7,741 nucleotides of DNA from Rhodospirillaceae bacterium (GCA_002722095.1 PBKG01000006.1:902879-910619); one strand, 5' to 3'. Counted from the stretch's first letter, positions 1 through 7,340 are shown. The notes: generated by a model from the letters alone, not told the origin. Numbers and translations: made by a program.

Positions 1-145
1 CTACCCTCAAAGCCGGGTCACCGATCATCGTATCAATTTGACGCTCCATAAGCTCGACCGGATCGTCGAAGGCGAAGGCCTGGATGAAGTTATCGACGCG
101 CTTATTGCCGAAGATCAGGCTGCTCGGCTTGCGGCTGCGTCATGA
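1..145 (+). CDS. prfA: Peptide chain release factor 1, C-terminal end (partial)
   Basis: The reading frame entering at base 2 encodes 47 residues and stops at TGA 143-145; the 5' part lies outside the window. The segment [19 protein letters not shown] matches the end of the catalytic domain of release factor 1, where RVTDHR is followed by INLT. RF1 recognises UAA and UAG stop codons in the ribosomal A site and triggers peptide release. The GGQ loop and the stop-codon recognition motif are upstream and not visible. The stop codon overlaps the start of prmC in an ATGA arrangement, so the two genes are very probably cotranscribed and translationally coupled. This fits their biology, since PrmC methylates the GGQ glutamine of this factor. 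RF2 also carries related C-terminal sequence, but the prmC neighbour favours RF1. Confidence 0.93.
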   Translation, partial: YPQSRVTDHRINLTLHKLDRIVEGEGLDEVIDALIAEDQAARLAAAS

Positions 146-1002
146 CGATGCCAACGCGTCTCGATCGCTGCCTGGATGAAGCCGCACACAAGCTTGCGAC
201 CTCGGGGATCGAGGCGCCGCGTCGGGAGGCGCGTCTTTTGATGGGGCATTGTCTGGGGCGCGACCCGGCGCAATTGTTGGGCCCTCAAGCCGAAACAGTG
301 TCCGAATCCGAACAATATTTCAGTCTTGTCGACCGACGCGCTCGACACGAGCCCTTATCTTACATTTTGGGGAGGCGCGAGTTCTGGAGTCTCGAATTCG
401 AGGTCGGACCGGACGTCCTCGACCCCCGCCCGGACAGCGAAATTTTGGTCGAGACGGCGTTGCGATTCTGGCCGGAGGCGCCGGCGACCGCGCGTGTACT
501 CGATCTCGGTACCGGAAGCGGCTGCTTATTGCTTTCGCTGCTGCACGAGCGCCGGCAGGCGAGCGGCGTTGGCATTGATTTTAGTTCTGCAGCTTTAGAG
601 ATCGCCAAGCGCAACGCGGCGAGTCTCGGCCTTGGCGATAGGACAATATTTTTGCAAGGTGATTGGGCAAGGGGCATAGGCGACAGATTCGATATTATTC
701 TCGCAAATCCTCCCTATATCGCGAGCGATGAAATAGATGATCTAGAACCCGAAGTGGCGGTGTTTGAGCCGCTGTTGGCGCTGGATGGTGGCGCAGATGG
801 GCTCGATGCCTATCGCCGGCTGGCGCCCGAACTGATGCGATTGACCGCACCGTCCGGCAAGACCTTTCTCGAGATCGGGGTCGGCCAAATGGAATCGGTA
901 ACCAGAATTCTCGAAGGTTCGGGAATGGAAGTATTTTCCACGTCGAAGGATTTGGCAGGACATACTCGGTGCCTCGCCGCGCAACCGCGAAAGCGGTCTT
1001 GA
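142..1002 (+). CDS. prmC: Release factor glutamine methyltransferase PrmC (HemK)
   Basis: This 286-residue protein has the usual length and architecture of PrmC, which uses S-adenosylmethionine to methylate the glutamine of the GGQ motif in release factors 1 and 2. The N-terminal helical domain (about residues 1-85) that recognises the factor ends near [12 protein letters not shown]. The family motif PRPDSE lies at 95-100, the SAM-binding glycine loop DLGTGSG at 121-127, and the catalytic NPPY motif at 189-192. The start is the ATG at 142, overlapping the prfA stop; an in-frame ATG at 148 is a possible alternative two codons later. The overlap implies translational coupling with prfA. A small hairpin with a GAAA loop (ACCGC/GCGGT, 984-997) sits at the 3' end of the gene, but no T-run follows it, so it does not look like a terminator. 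Confidence 0.96.
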   Translation: MTMPTRLDRCLDEAAHKLATSGIEAPRREARLLMGHCLGRDPAQLLGPQAETVSESEQYFSLVDRRARHEPLSYILGRREFWSLEFEVGPDVLDPRPDSEILVETALRFWPEAPATARVLDLGTGSGCLLLSLLHERRQASGVGIDFSSAALEIAKRNAASLGLGDRTIFLQGDWARGIGDRFDIILANPPYIASDEIDDLEPEVAVFEPLLALDGGADGLDAYRRLAPELMRLTAPSGKTFLEIGVGQMESVTRILEGSGMEVFSTSKDLAGHTRCLAAQPRKRS

Positions 1003-1054
1003 GTCAAGCGAAAAAAAAGGTTGGAACCGGACGCTGAACCGTCTACTTTCGCCT

Positions 1055-1099
1055 CGTCCTACTGAAGCCATGGGTGGTTTGGAACCATTCAATAGGACG
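1055..1099. repeat. Imperfect long inverted repeat in the prmC-DUF4167 gap
   Basis: The arms 1055-1066 (CGTCCTACTGAA) and 1088-1099 (TTCAATAGGACG) pair over 12 positions with a single C-A mismatch at 1062/1092. Between them, 1075-1087 forms a second small hairpin (TGGTT, loop TGG, AACCA), leaving 1067-1074 unpaired. A shorter copy of the inner motif, GGTTGGAACC, occurs at 1019-1028. No T-run follows on either strand, so this is not a typical intrinsic terminator. As RNA it would lie upstream of the DUF4167 start and could be a processing, stability or translational-control structure; that role is inferred. Confidence 0.6.
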
Positions 1100-1226
1100 C
1101 ACCTTCGAATTCACCGATTGTCGAGGCTGTCCGCTTGGAAAGAGTGGTCGCTGCTAGATGTCGAGTGCAAACAAATCGAAGGCGCGGGTGGTGGGGCGCC
1201 AAACGCAACACACAACGAAAAGTGCT

Positions 1227-1730
1227 ATGAGACAGGGTCAAGGCTCCAAACGCTCACGTAATCGCGGCGGTGGCAATCGTCGCGGCGGCCGGCAACAATC
1301 ATTCGATAGTAACGGTCCCAGCGTCCGCATTCGCGGCAGTGCGCAACAAATTCACGAGAAATATCTGACACTTGCACGCGATGCCAGCTCATCGGGTGAT
1401 CGTGTGGCGGCCGAGAACTATTCTCAGCACGCGGAGCACTACCACCGTGTCCTGGTGGCGGAAGCCGAGCAGCGCGAACAACGCAACAATCAACATGGCG
1501 GCCGAAATCAAAAAGGTAACGGCCGCGATCATAACGCCTCGAAATCCGACGATAAGCCGTCTGACGACGCAGTAATCGAGATGAAAAACGTCTCCGAATC
1601 CGGGAAAAAGGGCGAAAAATCCGAGAAATCCAAGAAATCGAAGAAATCCAAAGAGTCCGGCGACGTGGCGGTGGAAGCGATAGCCACCGAAAAACCGGCG
1701 GAAGACCAGGATCGCGCGGTCGGCGATTGA
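1227..1730 (+). CDS. DUF4167 domain protein, basic, with Lys/Ser-rich tail
   Basis: The product from the ATG at 1227 has 167 residues. Residues 1-82 fit the DUF4167 family, common in alphaproteobacteria next to prmC. They comprise a start MRQGQGSKRSRNR, a Gly/Arg-rich stretch (11-22), then FDSNGPSVRIRGSAQQIHEKY and a segment with LARDASSSGDRVAAENYSQHAEHY. The function of the domain is unknown; the Arg/Gly-rich N-terminus suggests nucleic-acid binding, which is inference. The rest is hydrophilic and low in complexity, with Gln/Asn-rich 81-98 and a Lys/Ser repeat at 125-144, and is probably disordered. I chose 1227 because family members usually begin at this MRxGQ segment. An upstream in-frame ATG at 1158 would add 23 residues and has a GGAAAGAG at 1137-1144, 13 bases ahead; both sites have weak ribosome-binding sequences. 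No signal peptide or membrane segment is seen. A terminator follows the gene. Confidence 0.85.
   Translation: MRQGQGSKRSRNRGGGNRRGGRQQSFDSNGPSVRIRGSAQQIHEKYLTLARDASSSGDRVAAENYSQHAEHYHRVLVAEAEQREQRNNQHGGRNQKGNGRDHNASKSDDKPSDDAVIEMKNVSESGKKGEKSEKSKKSKKSKESGDVAVEAIATEKPAEDQDRAVGD
1617..1652 (+). repeat. Four tandem 9-bp units inside the DUF4167 gene
   Basis: Four consecutive in-frame 9-base units read AAATCCGAG, AAATCCAAG, AAATCGAAG and AAATCCAAA, encoding KSE-KSK-KSK-KSK (residues 131-142). Because the unit is a multiple of three, gain or loss of copies would keep the frame. It lies in the probably disordered C-terminal tail. Confidence 0.85.
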
Positions 1731-1765
1731 TCCAAGATCGGTACCGATTGCGGGTACGCAAGGTG

Positions 1766-1794
1766 ACGCAGGCTTTCCGGCCTGCGTTTTTTTT
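1766..1794 (+). terminator. Intrinsic terminator after the DUF4167 gene
   Basis: A perfect 8-bp stem (ACGCAGGC at 1766-1773, GCCTGCGT at 1780-1787) with a 6-base loop TTTCCG is followed directly by a run of eight T (1787-1794; the first T is also the last base of the stem). It lies 36 bases after the DUF4167 stop and before the clpB promoter candidate, so it separates the prfA-prmC-DUF4167 block from clpB. Confidence 0.93.
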
Positions 1795-1830
1795 GGCTCG
1801 CGTAGGGAACTAAATGAAGCCGGACAGCGC

Positions 1831-1859
1831 CTTGCAGCAACTCGTTTCCTTTCCCATAT
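1831..1859 (+). promoter_or_regulatory. RpoH (sigma32)-type heat-shock promoter candidate for clpB
   Basis: CTTGCAG at 1831-1837 and TCCCATAT at 1852-1859 resemble the heat-shock sigma -35 (CTTGAAA) and -10 (CCCCATNT) elements, with a 14-base gap. Read as the alphaproteobacterial form CTTG-N17/18-CYTATNT, the match is CTTG, 18 bases, CCCATAT. Transcription would start near 1866, giving an 86-base leader before the clpB ATG. ClpB is a classical RpoH target, so position and motif agree. No transcript data are available here. Confidence 0.72.
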
Positions 1860-1951
1860 GTGATATGCGGATGCCTAGAAAAGGATCTGCCAAAAACCCA
1901 GGAACCGACAGGCTTTGCTTCAGGACGAAGGGAGCTTAGGAGGGGTCGAAT

Positions 1952-4561
1952 ATGGAATTCGAGAATTATACCGACCGGTCGCGTGGATTTATTCAGGCGG
2001 CGCAGGCTGCGGCCTTAAGCGATAACCATCAACGGCTTACGCCAGAGCATTTGTTGAAGGTGTTGCTTGATGACAAGGAGGGGCTTGCAGCCAATCTGAT
2101 CGCCGCTGCGGGCGGCAATTGGAAAAAAGCCTCGAAAGCTACCAAAGCGGAACTCGCCAAACTGCCTTCAGTGGAAGGTGAGGGCTCGGGCGAGCTTTAC
2201 CTATCGAGTGAAATCGCCCGGCTTTTTCAACAGGCTGAAGAAATTACCAATAAGGCGGGCGATGAATTCGTCACCGCCGAACGAATGTTGCTGGCATTGG
2301 CTCTTGCCGAAGGCACGCCGAGTGCCGAAGTGCTGAAAGAGGCAGGTGTTACCGCGCAAGGCCTCAACAAGGCCATCAATGACATGCGCAAGGGCCGCAA
2401 GGCCGACAGCCGAGGCGCCGAGGGCCAATATGACGCGCTCGAAAAATACACCCGCGATTTGAATCAAGCGGTGCTCGACGGCAAGATCGATCCGGTTATC
2501 GGGCGCGACGAAGAAATCCGCCGCACCATGCAGGTGTTGTCGCGTCGAACCAAGAACAACCCCGTACTGATTGGTGAACCGGGTGTCGGCAAGACCGCTA
2601 TCGTCGAAGGATTGGCGCAACGTATCGTCAAAGGCGATGTTCCCGAAGGGCTCGCGGATAAACGCCTTTTGACGCTCGATCTCGGCGCCTTGATAGCCGG
2701 GTCGAAATTCCGCGGAGAATTCGAGGAGCGTTTGAAAGCCGTACTCCACGATGTCTCCGAAGCCGCAGGTGAAATCATTCTTTTCATCGATGAGCTGCAC
2801 ACCTTGATCGGAGCGGGGGCAGCCGAAGGCTCCATGGACGCATCGAACATGTTGAAGCCGGCTTTGGCGCGTGGTGAATTGCATTGCGTCGGCGCCACGA
2901 CCCTCGATGAGTACCGTAAACATATCGAGAAGGATGCGGCGCTGGCGCGGCGGTTTCAGCCGGTATTCGTTGCCGAGCCGACGGTGGAAGACACAGTGTC
3001 GATTCTGCGCGGTCTCAAGGAGAAGTATGAGGTCCATCACGGAGTGCGCATCACCGATGCCGCGATCGTTTCGGCGGCTACGTTGTCGAGCCGTTACATC
3101 ACTGACCGGTTTTTGCCCGACAAGGCGATCGATCTTGTCGACGAGGCCGCGAGCCGGTTGCGGATGGAGGTGGATTCCAAGCCGGAAGATATCGATGAAC
3201 TCGACCGGCGCATCATTCAGCTAAAAATTGAGCGTGAATCGCTGAAAAAGGAATCCGATAAGGCATCGAAGGACCGATTGAAGACACTGGAAAAAGAACT
3301 TGTCAGCCTGGAAACAGAGTCCGAGCAACTTACCGGTCGTTGGCGCGAGGCCAAGGACAAGCTCCACGGAGAGCAGCAGGTAAAGGAGGAGCTCGACGCG
3401 GCGCGGAACGAGCTCGATCAGATTTTGGTCAAGGCGCGCGAAACCGCGGACGAAAAACTGTTTCAGCGGGCCGGTGAGTTGGAGCAATTGATTTCGCAGC
3501 TTCAAAGCAGGATCGCCGAGGATGAGACGCCGGATGCACAGGCGGTGCTCACCGAAGAAGTGTCCGATCAACATGTGGCGGCAATCGTCTCGCGCTGGAC
3601 CGGTGTGCCGGTCGATAAGATGCTCGAAGGCGAGCGCGAAAAGTTACTACGCATGGAATCGGTTTTGGGCGAGCGGGTGATCGGCCAGGAGGAGGCGATC
3701 GTCGCCATTTCGAACGCCGTGCGCCGGGCCCGGGCCGGTCTTCAGGATCCGAACCGGCCGTTGGGGTCTTTCCTATTTTTGGGGCCGACTGGTGTCGGCA
3801 AGACCGAACTCACCAAGGCGTTGGCGGCCTTCATGTTCGATGACGACCAGGCGATGGTACGGATCGATATGTCGGAATATATGGAAAAGCATTCGGTTGC
3901 GCGCCTGATCGGGGCGCCGCCCGGCTATGTCGGCTATGACGAAGGGGGCGCGCTAACCGAGGCGGTCCGCCGTCGGCCCTATCAAGTGGTGTTGTTCGAC
4001 GAAATCGAGAAGGCCCATCCGGATGTGTTCAACGTCTTGCTGCAAGTCCTCGATGACGGTCGGCTCACGGACGGGCAAGGCCGGACGGTCGACTTCAAAA
4101 ACGTGCTGATCATCATGACTTCCAACATGGGGGCGGAGATTCTCGCCAATCAGCCCGAAGACGAAGACTCCGATGCGGTTCGCGATCAAGTGATGGCGGT
4201 CGTGCGTGCGCAGCTCCGGCCGGAGTTTATCAATCGGATCGATGAAATGTTGCTCTTCCATCGGCTTGGTCGCGGCCATATGGGCGCGATCGTCGATATT
4301 CAACTCGGAACACTGCATGACATGTTGGCCGACCGCAAAATTACGCTCGACCTCGATGAGGCAGCCCGCGAGTGGCTTGCGGATAAGGGCTTCGATCCGG
4401 TTTACGGTGCCCGGCCGTTGCGGCGAGTCATTCAAAACGAGCTGCAAAATCCGCTGGCGACGGCGCTGCTCGAAGGCCGCATTGGCGACGATGAGACGGT
4501 GAGCGTTTCGGTTCGTGACGGTGGTCTAACCATAAACGGCGAAATCGCCAAGGCAGCGTGA
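1952..4561 (+). CDS. clpB: ATP-dependent chaperone ClpB (protein disaggregase)
   Basis: This complete 869-residue ClpB is a Hsp100 AAA+ hexamer that works with DnaK/DnaJ/GrpE in the cytosol, threading aggregated proteins through its pore. The double Clp N-domain spans about residues 1-145. The first AAA+ module has Walker A GEPGVGKT (208-215, K214) and Walker B FIDE (D280, E281). The coiled-coil middle domain, which separates ClpB from ClpA and ClpC, runs from about 411 to 530. The second module has GPTGVGKT (611-618, K617), Walker B LFDE (D683, E684) and the sensor-2 segment GARPLRR (819-825). All key residues are intact. The start at 1952 follows a strong AGGAGG (1938-1943) by 8 bases. A heat-shock promoter candidate precedes the gene. 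Met145 aligns with the linker region where E. coli starts its short ClpB form, but its upstream ribosome-binding sequence is weak. Confidence 0.98.
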   Translation: MEFENYTDRSRGFIQAAQAAALSDNHQRLTPEHLLKVLLDDKEGLAANLIAAAGGNWKKASKATKAELAKLPSVEGEGSGELYLSSEIARLFQQAEEITNKAGDEFVTAERMLLALALAEGTPSAEVLKEAGVTAQGLNKAINDMRKGRKADSRGAEGQYDALEKYTRDLNQAVLDGKIDPVIGRDEEIRRTMQVLSRRTKNNPVLIGEPGVGKTAIVEGLAQRIVKGDVPEGLADKRLLTLDLGALIAGSKFRGEFEERLKAVLHDVSEAAGEIILFIDELHTLIGAGAAEGSMDASNMLKPALARGELHCVGATTLDEYRKHIEKDAALARRFQPVFVAEPTVEDTVSILRGLKEKYEVHHGVRITDAAIVSAATLSSRYITDRFLPDKAIDLVDEAASRLRMEVDSKPEDIDELDRRIIQLKIERESLKKESDKASKDRLKTLEKELVSLETESEQLTGRWREAKDKLHGEQQVKEELDAARNELDQILVKARETADEKLFQRAGELEQLISQLQSRIAEDETPDAQAVLTEEVSDQHVAAIVSRWTGVPVDKMLEGEREKLLRMESVLGERVIGQEEAIVAISNAVRRARAGLQDPNRPLGSFLFLGPTGVGKTELTKALAAFMFDDDQAMVRIDMSEYMEKHSVARLIGAPPGYVGYDEGGALTEAVRRRPYQVVLFDEIEKAHPDVFNVLLQVLDDGRLTDGQGRTVDFKNVLIIMTSNMGAEILANQPEDEDSDAVRDQVMAVVRAQLRPEFINRIDEMLLFHRLGRGHMGAIVDIQLGTLHDMLADRKITLDLDEAAREWLADKGFDPVYGARPLRRVIQNELQNPLATALLEGRIGDDETVSVSVRDGGLTINGEIAKAA

Positions 4562-4617
4562 TCGAGTTGCGCTAAAAGCGCTGGCGATTTTTGAAGCTGG
4601 CGCTTAGGGTTTCGGCC

Positions 4618-5742
4618 ATGATTCAAATCTCCAGTGCTTTCGACAGCGGCAATATCGAAGTGGTCTCCGCGGAACGGGCCGACGACGTACAATTGCGTAT
4701 ACGCCGGGACACCGCGTCGGACTTTTTCCAGTGGTTTTATTTCCGTCTTACCGGCGCACGGGGGGAGGCCTGCCGAATTCGCTTGTTGAATGCGGGCGAA
4801 GCCTCCTACGCCCGAGGGTTCGAGGATTATCGCGCATGCGTATCCGAGGACCTCGAAAATTGGCCTCGGGTCGAGACCGCCTATGACGGCAAGGAATTGA
4901 CCATTGCATATGAGCCGGCGACGGATTCGGCCTATTTTGCATTTTTCGCGCCCTATCCATTGGAATTCGAGCGCCAGTTCGTAGCGAAATGCCAACAAAG
5001 CCATTTTGCGAGGCTGGAAGTGGTCGGGAAAACGGTTGAGGGGCGGGATCTCGACCTTCTGACCGTTGGTACGCCGGGCCCGGACAAACGTGTCTGCTGG
5101 GCGATAGCGCGACAGCATCCGGGCGAGACAATGGGCCCCTATTGGATGGAAGGATTTTTGACCCGACTCCTGGATGAGCATGATGCTGTGGCGGCGAGTG
5201 TCCGTGAGCGGGCTGTGTTTTATGTAGTTCCGAATATGAACCCTGACGGCGCGGTCCTCGGGAACCTCCGCACCAACGCCGCGGGTGCCAATTTGAATCG
5301 GGAATGGGCCGAGCCCAGCGAGGAAAAGAGTCCTGAAGTTCTTGCGGTGCGCGGGCGCATGGTGGAGACCGGTGTCGATTTTTGCATGGACGTCCATGGC
5401 GACGAGACCATCCCGCATAACTTTATATCCGGTGCGGATCACGTGCCCTCGGCGGATGCCCGAATGAAGAAATTGTTGGTGGATTTCAAAACCGCCTTGC
5501 TGGACGCCAGCCCGGACTTCCAAACCGAACATGGATATCCCGCAGTGTTTCAAGCAAACCTCGCGATTTGCGCGTCCAATCTCGCTGAGAGCTTCAAGTG
5601 TCTGGCAATGACGTTGGAAATGCCATTTGCGGACCATAACGACCGCCCGGACGCGACCTATGGCTGGTCGCCGGAGCGGAGCCGGGCATTGGGCGGGGAC
5701 TGTCTCGAAGCGATTTCGAAGGTGCTCGACGACCTCCGCTAG
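4618..5742 (+). CDS. M14 zinc carboxypeptidase, cytosolic carboxypeptidase (CCP)-like
   Basis: The 374-residue product combines a beta-rich N-terminal domain (about 1-115) with an M14 carboxypeptidase domain. The N-domain carries QWFYF (38-42) and FFAPYP (109-114), typical of the CCP group known from eukaryotic tubulin deglutamylases and their bacterial relatives. In the catalytic domain HPGE gives zinc ligands H167 and E170, and DVHG gives the third ligand H260. NPDG, R218 and the NR pair (227-228) fit substrate-carboxylate binding, and E334 in TLEMPF is the likely catalytic glutamate. There is no signal peptide, so it should act in the cytosol; its substrate is unknown. I prefer the ATG at 4618, where the family-like MIQISSAFDSGNIEVV begins, over a TTG at 4591 that would add nine residues. 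It lies 56 bases after clpB without a strong terminator between, so partial cotranscription is possible. It converges with the M23 gene, sharing CTAG. Confidence 0.9.
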   Translation: MIQISSAFDSGNIEVVSAERADDVQLRIRRDTASDFFQWFYFRLTGARGEACRIRLLNAGEASYARGFEDYRACVSEDLENWPRVETAYDGKELTIAYEPATDSAYFAFFAPYPLEFERQFVAKCQQSHFARLEVVGKTVEGRDLDLLTVGTPGPDKRVCWAIARQHPGETMGPYWMEGFLTRLLDEHDAVAASVRERAVFYVVPNMNPDGAVLGNLRTNAAGANLNREWAEPSEEKSPEVLAVRGRMVETGVDFCMDVHGDETIPHNFISGADHVPSADARMKKLLVDFKTALLDASPDFQTEHGYPAVFQANLAICASNLAESFKCLAMTLEMPFADHNDRPDATYGWSPERSRALGGDCLEAISKVLDDLR

Positions 5743-5756
5743 GAATCGTCTTTTTT
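5728..5756 (+). terminator. Candidate intrinsic terminator at the convergent gene junction
   Basis: GACGA (5728-5732) pairs with TCGTC (5746-5750) and CCT (5733-5735) with AGG (5741-5743), with a 2-base AA bulge and loop CCGCT. Six T (5751-5756) follow at once on the + strand. The hairpin covers the stop codon of the carboxypeptidase gene and the T-run lies inside the 3' end of the opposing M23 gene, where it encodes two lysines. On the minus strand no T-run follows, so it would serve only + transcription. The stem is short and bulged, hence moderate confidence. Confidence 0.5.
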
Positions 5757-7232
5757 GGCTTCCAGCGCGTTCCGCTTACGTTGCGCTGCCACGGATTTGT
5801 CGATCCGGCGGCGTTCCACTTTGAAACGTTTGCGTTCTTTGCCTTTCAGCGTGATGCCAGTTGGGATGCGTACACCGCGCGGGTTCACGTGGCGATTTTT
5901 GTAAATGACTTCGTAGTGCAGGTGAGGTCCGGTCGAGCGGCCGGTTGTACCGATATAGCCGATAACGCGGCGTTGACGCACACGGATACCGGACCGAATA
6001 CCGCGGCCAAATCCTTTCAAATGAGCATAGGCGGTTTTGTACTGTTTGCCGTGGCGGATCCGGACATAGTTGCCGTAGGAGCCGAAATATTTTGCTACTT
6101 CGATTACACCGTCTCCGGCGGCATAGACCGGTGTGCCCCGGGGAGCGGCGAAATCGACCCCTTTATGAAGTTTCGAATAGCCCAGAATCGGATGGCGTCG
6201 GCGCCCGAAGCCCGATGAAATTCGCGCGCCGTCGGTTGGCGTCGAGAGCAGGAACTTTTTCACGCTTTGGCCTTTGGGGTCGAAATAGTCGACTTTCCCG
6301 TTCTTGAGTTTGAAGCGATACAGCTTGATATCGCGGCGTTTCAGCTTAAGCCGAGCGTAAATCACCGGACCAATATCGGCGGTGGTTCCCGTTTCATCGG
6401 TTAGTCGTTCATAGAGCAGGGCGAATTTGTCGTTTCGCTTGATGTCGCGCTGAAAATCCACATCGAAACTGAAGACATTGATCAGGTTAATCAAAGCTGC
6501 GGGTGGAATACCTTCATCGGTACCGGCTTGATAAAGGCTCGATCTGATGTTGCCGGCGCCAAAGGCGAGACGACGGCCAAGCACCCGGTCATGGCGCTGG
6601 GCGACGAAGCCACCCTTACCGTCGCGAATGAGCGCGATATCTGTCTTGGCATCGGCGGTAAAGTCTATCGAGACCAAGCTTTTTTGCGTGTTTGGCGGTA
6701 CGGGAGGCTGGATTTGGAGATTGAGCCGATGGCCGGGTTTTAAGCGCCTCGGCTTGAACGTCTTGGACAAGGCCTTGATGGCGCGGCCGGCTTCCTCTTT
6801 GCTGATACCGAATTTCGCCATAACCCGTCGGAGCGTATCGCCCGAGGCTATGGTGTATTCAGCGTCGATTGGCGGCGGCGGCGGATTTTTCGGTTCTTTG
6901 TCCTCTTCCTCGACGTCGCCCCAGGACGTGATTGGTGGCGGTGTCCCCTGCAGGAAGGGGCTGTTCTGCCAACCGACTCCGGGTTCGCTGCTTTGTGCGA
7001 TAGCATCGTACGGAGGATGAATATCGAGCTGCTGTTCCGCTTCGGCCGAAACACTTTGTGCCGTGACACTAAAGCCGAGCGCTACCGATAATCCAACGAA
7101 GATAGTGCGCCGCCGCCGCTTGAGAGCCCCGGCGGAATTTTGAATCTCATAGTCGAGACGCGCATGCGGCATGCGGATCGTCCGTTTCAACTGACGCAAC
7201 AGGTAACGAGAATGGCTCATAAATGTGCTCAT
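5739..7232 (-). CDS. LysM/M23 family peptidoglycan endopeptidase
   Basis: The 497-residue protein looks like a secreted or inner-membrane-anchored murein endopeptidase of the M23 (MepM/LytM-like) type, which cuts peptide cross-links of peptidoglycan in the periplasm. A long basic N-region (1-42, ending KRRRR) precedes a hydrophobic segment (about 44-60) and a possible signal-peptidase site after VSA (61-63). A Pro/acid-rich linker (about 97-122) leads to a LysM-like domain (126-172, SGDTL). A middle domain follows, then the M23 domain. Zinc ligands are H356 and D360 (HKGVD) and H439 (HLH), with catalytic-type H404 and H437, so the enzyme appears active rather than degenerate like EnvC or NlpD. 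After about residue 457 there is a Lys/Arg-rich tail. The start at 7232 is not certain; a second Met (codon 5, 7220) is possible and both have modest Shine-Dalgarno sequences. Its TAG stop overlaps that of the carboxypeptidase gene on the other strand. It diverges from the rRNA operon. Confidence 0.93.
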   Translation of the reverse strand: MSTFMSHSRYLLRQLKRTIRMPHARLDYEIQNSAGALKRRRRTIFVGLSVALGFSVTAQSVSAEAEQQLDIHPPYDAIAQSSEPGVGWQNSPFLQGTPPPITSWGDVEEEDKEPKNPPPPPIDAEYTIASGDTLRRVMAKFGISKEEAGRAIKALSKTFKPRRLKPGHRLNLQIQPPVPPNTQKSLVSIDFTADAKTDIALIRDGKGGFVAQRHDRVLGRRLAFGAGNIRSSLYQAGTDEGIPPAALINLINVFSFDVDFQRDIKRNDKFALLYERLTDETGTTADIGPVIYARLKLKRRDIKLYRFKLKNGKVDYFDPKGQSVKKFLLSTPTDGARISSGFGRRRHPILGYSKLHKGVDFAAPRGTPVYAAGDGVIEVAKYFGSYGNYVRIRHGKQYKTAYAHLKGFGRGIRSGIRVRQRRVIGYIGTTGRSTGPHLHYEVIYKNRHVNPRGVRIPTGITLKGKERKRFKVERRRIDKSVAAQRKRNALEAKKDDS

Positions 7233-7312
7233 CCTATGGCAATCTCACCAATCACGACTCATGACGTAAAAGGCGATAGGGACACGGGTTTATTTTTTTA
7301 TGGTAAATGCGC

Positions 7313-7340
7313 GATTTTGGGCAGATTCACGGCCAAAATC
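7313..7340. repeat. Perfect 8-bp inverted repeat between the M23 gene and the rrn promoter
   Basis: GATTTTGG (7313-7320) and CCAAAATC (7333-7340) are exact reverse complements with a 12-base spacer. No T-run follows on + or -. It lies about 80 bases upstream of the M23 start and about 60 bases upstream of the rrn -35, so it could be an operator for a dimeric regulator in the divergent region. The rest of 7233-7402 is AT-rich in patches (7288-7306 and 7361-7379) and contains no gene; I could not assign a convincing promoter for the M23 gene there. Confidence 0.4.

Noticed and set aside
984..997. ACCGC-GAAA-GCGGT hairpin at the end of prmC as a terminator
   Set aside because: No T-run follows and it lies inside coding sequence; probably incidental.
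1741..1757. Small hairpin GTACC/GGTAC just before the DUF4167 terminator
   Set aside because: Only five pairs with a seven-base loop and no linked signal.
1225..1761. 178-codon Arg-rich frame opposite the DUF4167 gene
   Set aside because: The Arg/Ser runs simply mirror the Lys/Ser and Gly/Arg codons of the real gene; no independent support.
2201..3040. 279-codon open frame on the minus strand opposite clpB
   Set aside because: It is antisense to the conserved N-domain and first AAA+ module of ClpB, with no family motif or ribosome-binding site.
4569..4592. Possible terminator after clpB (GCGCT, AAA, AGCGC, then ATTTTT)
   Set aside because: The stem is only 5 bp with a 3-base loop and the T-run begins about 6 bases beyond it, so it does not meet the usual form; at most a weak pause.
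4432..5637. 401-codon open frame on the minus strand opposite the carboxypeptidase gene
   Set aside because: It lies wholly antisense to clpB's end and a well-supported M14 gene, shows no recognisable domain, and its composition (many His, Arg, Cys) is that of a shadow frame in GC-rich DNA.
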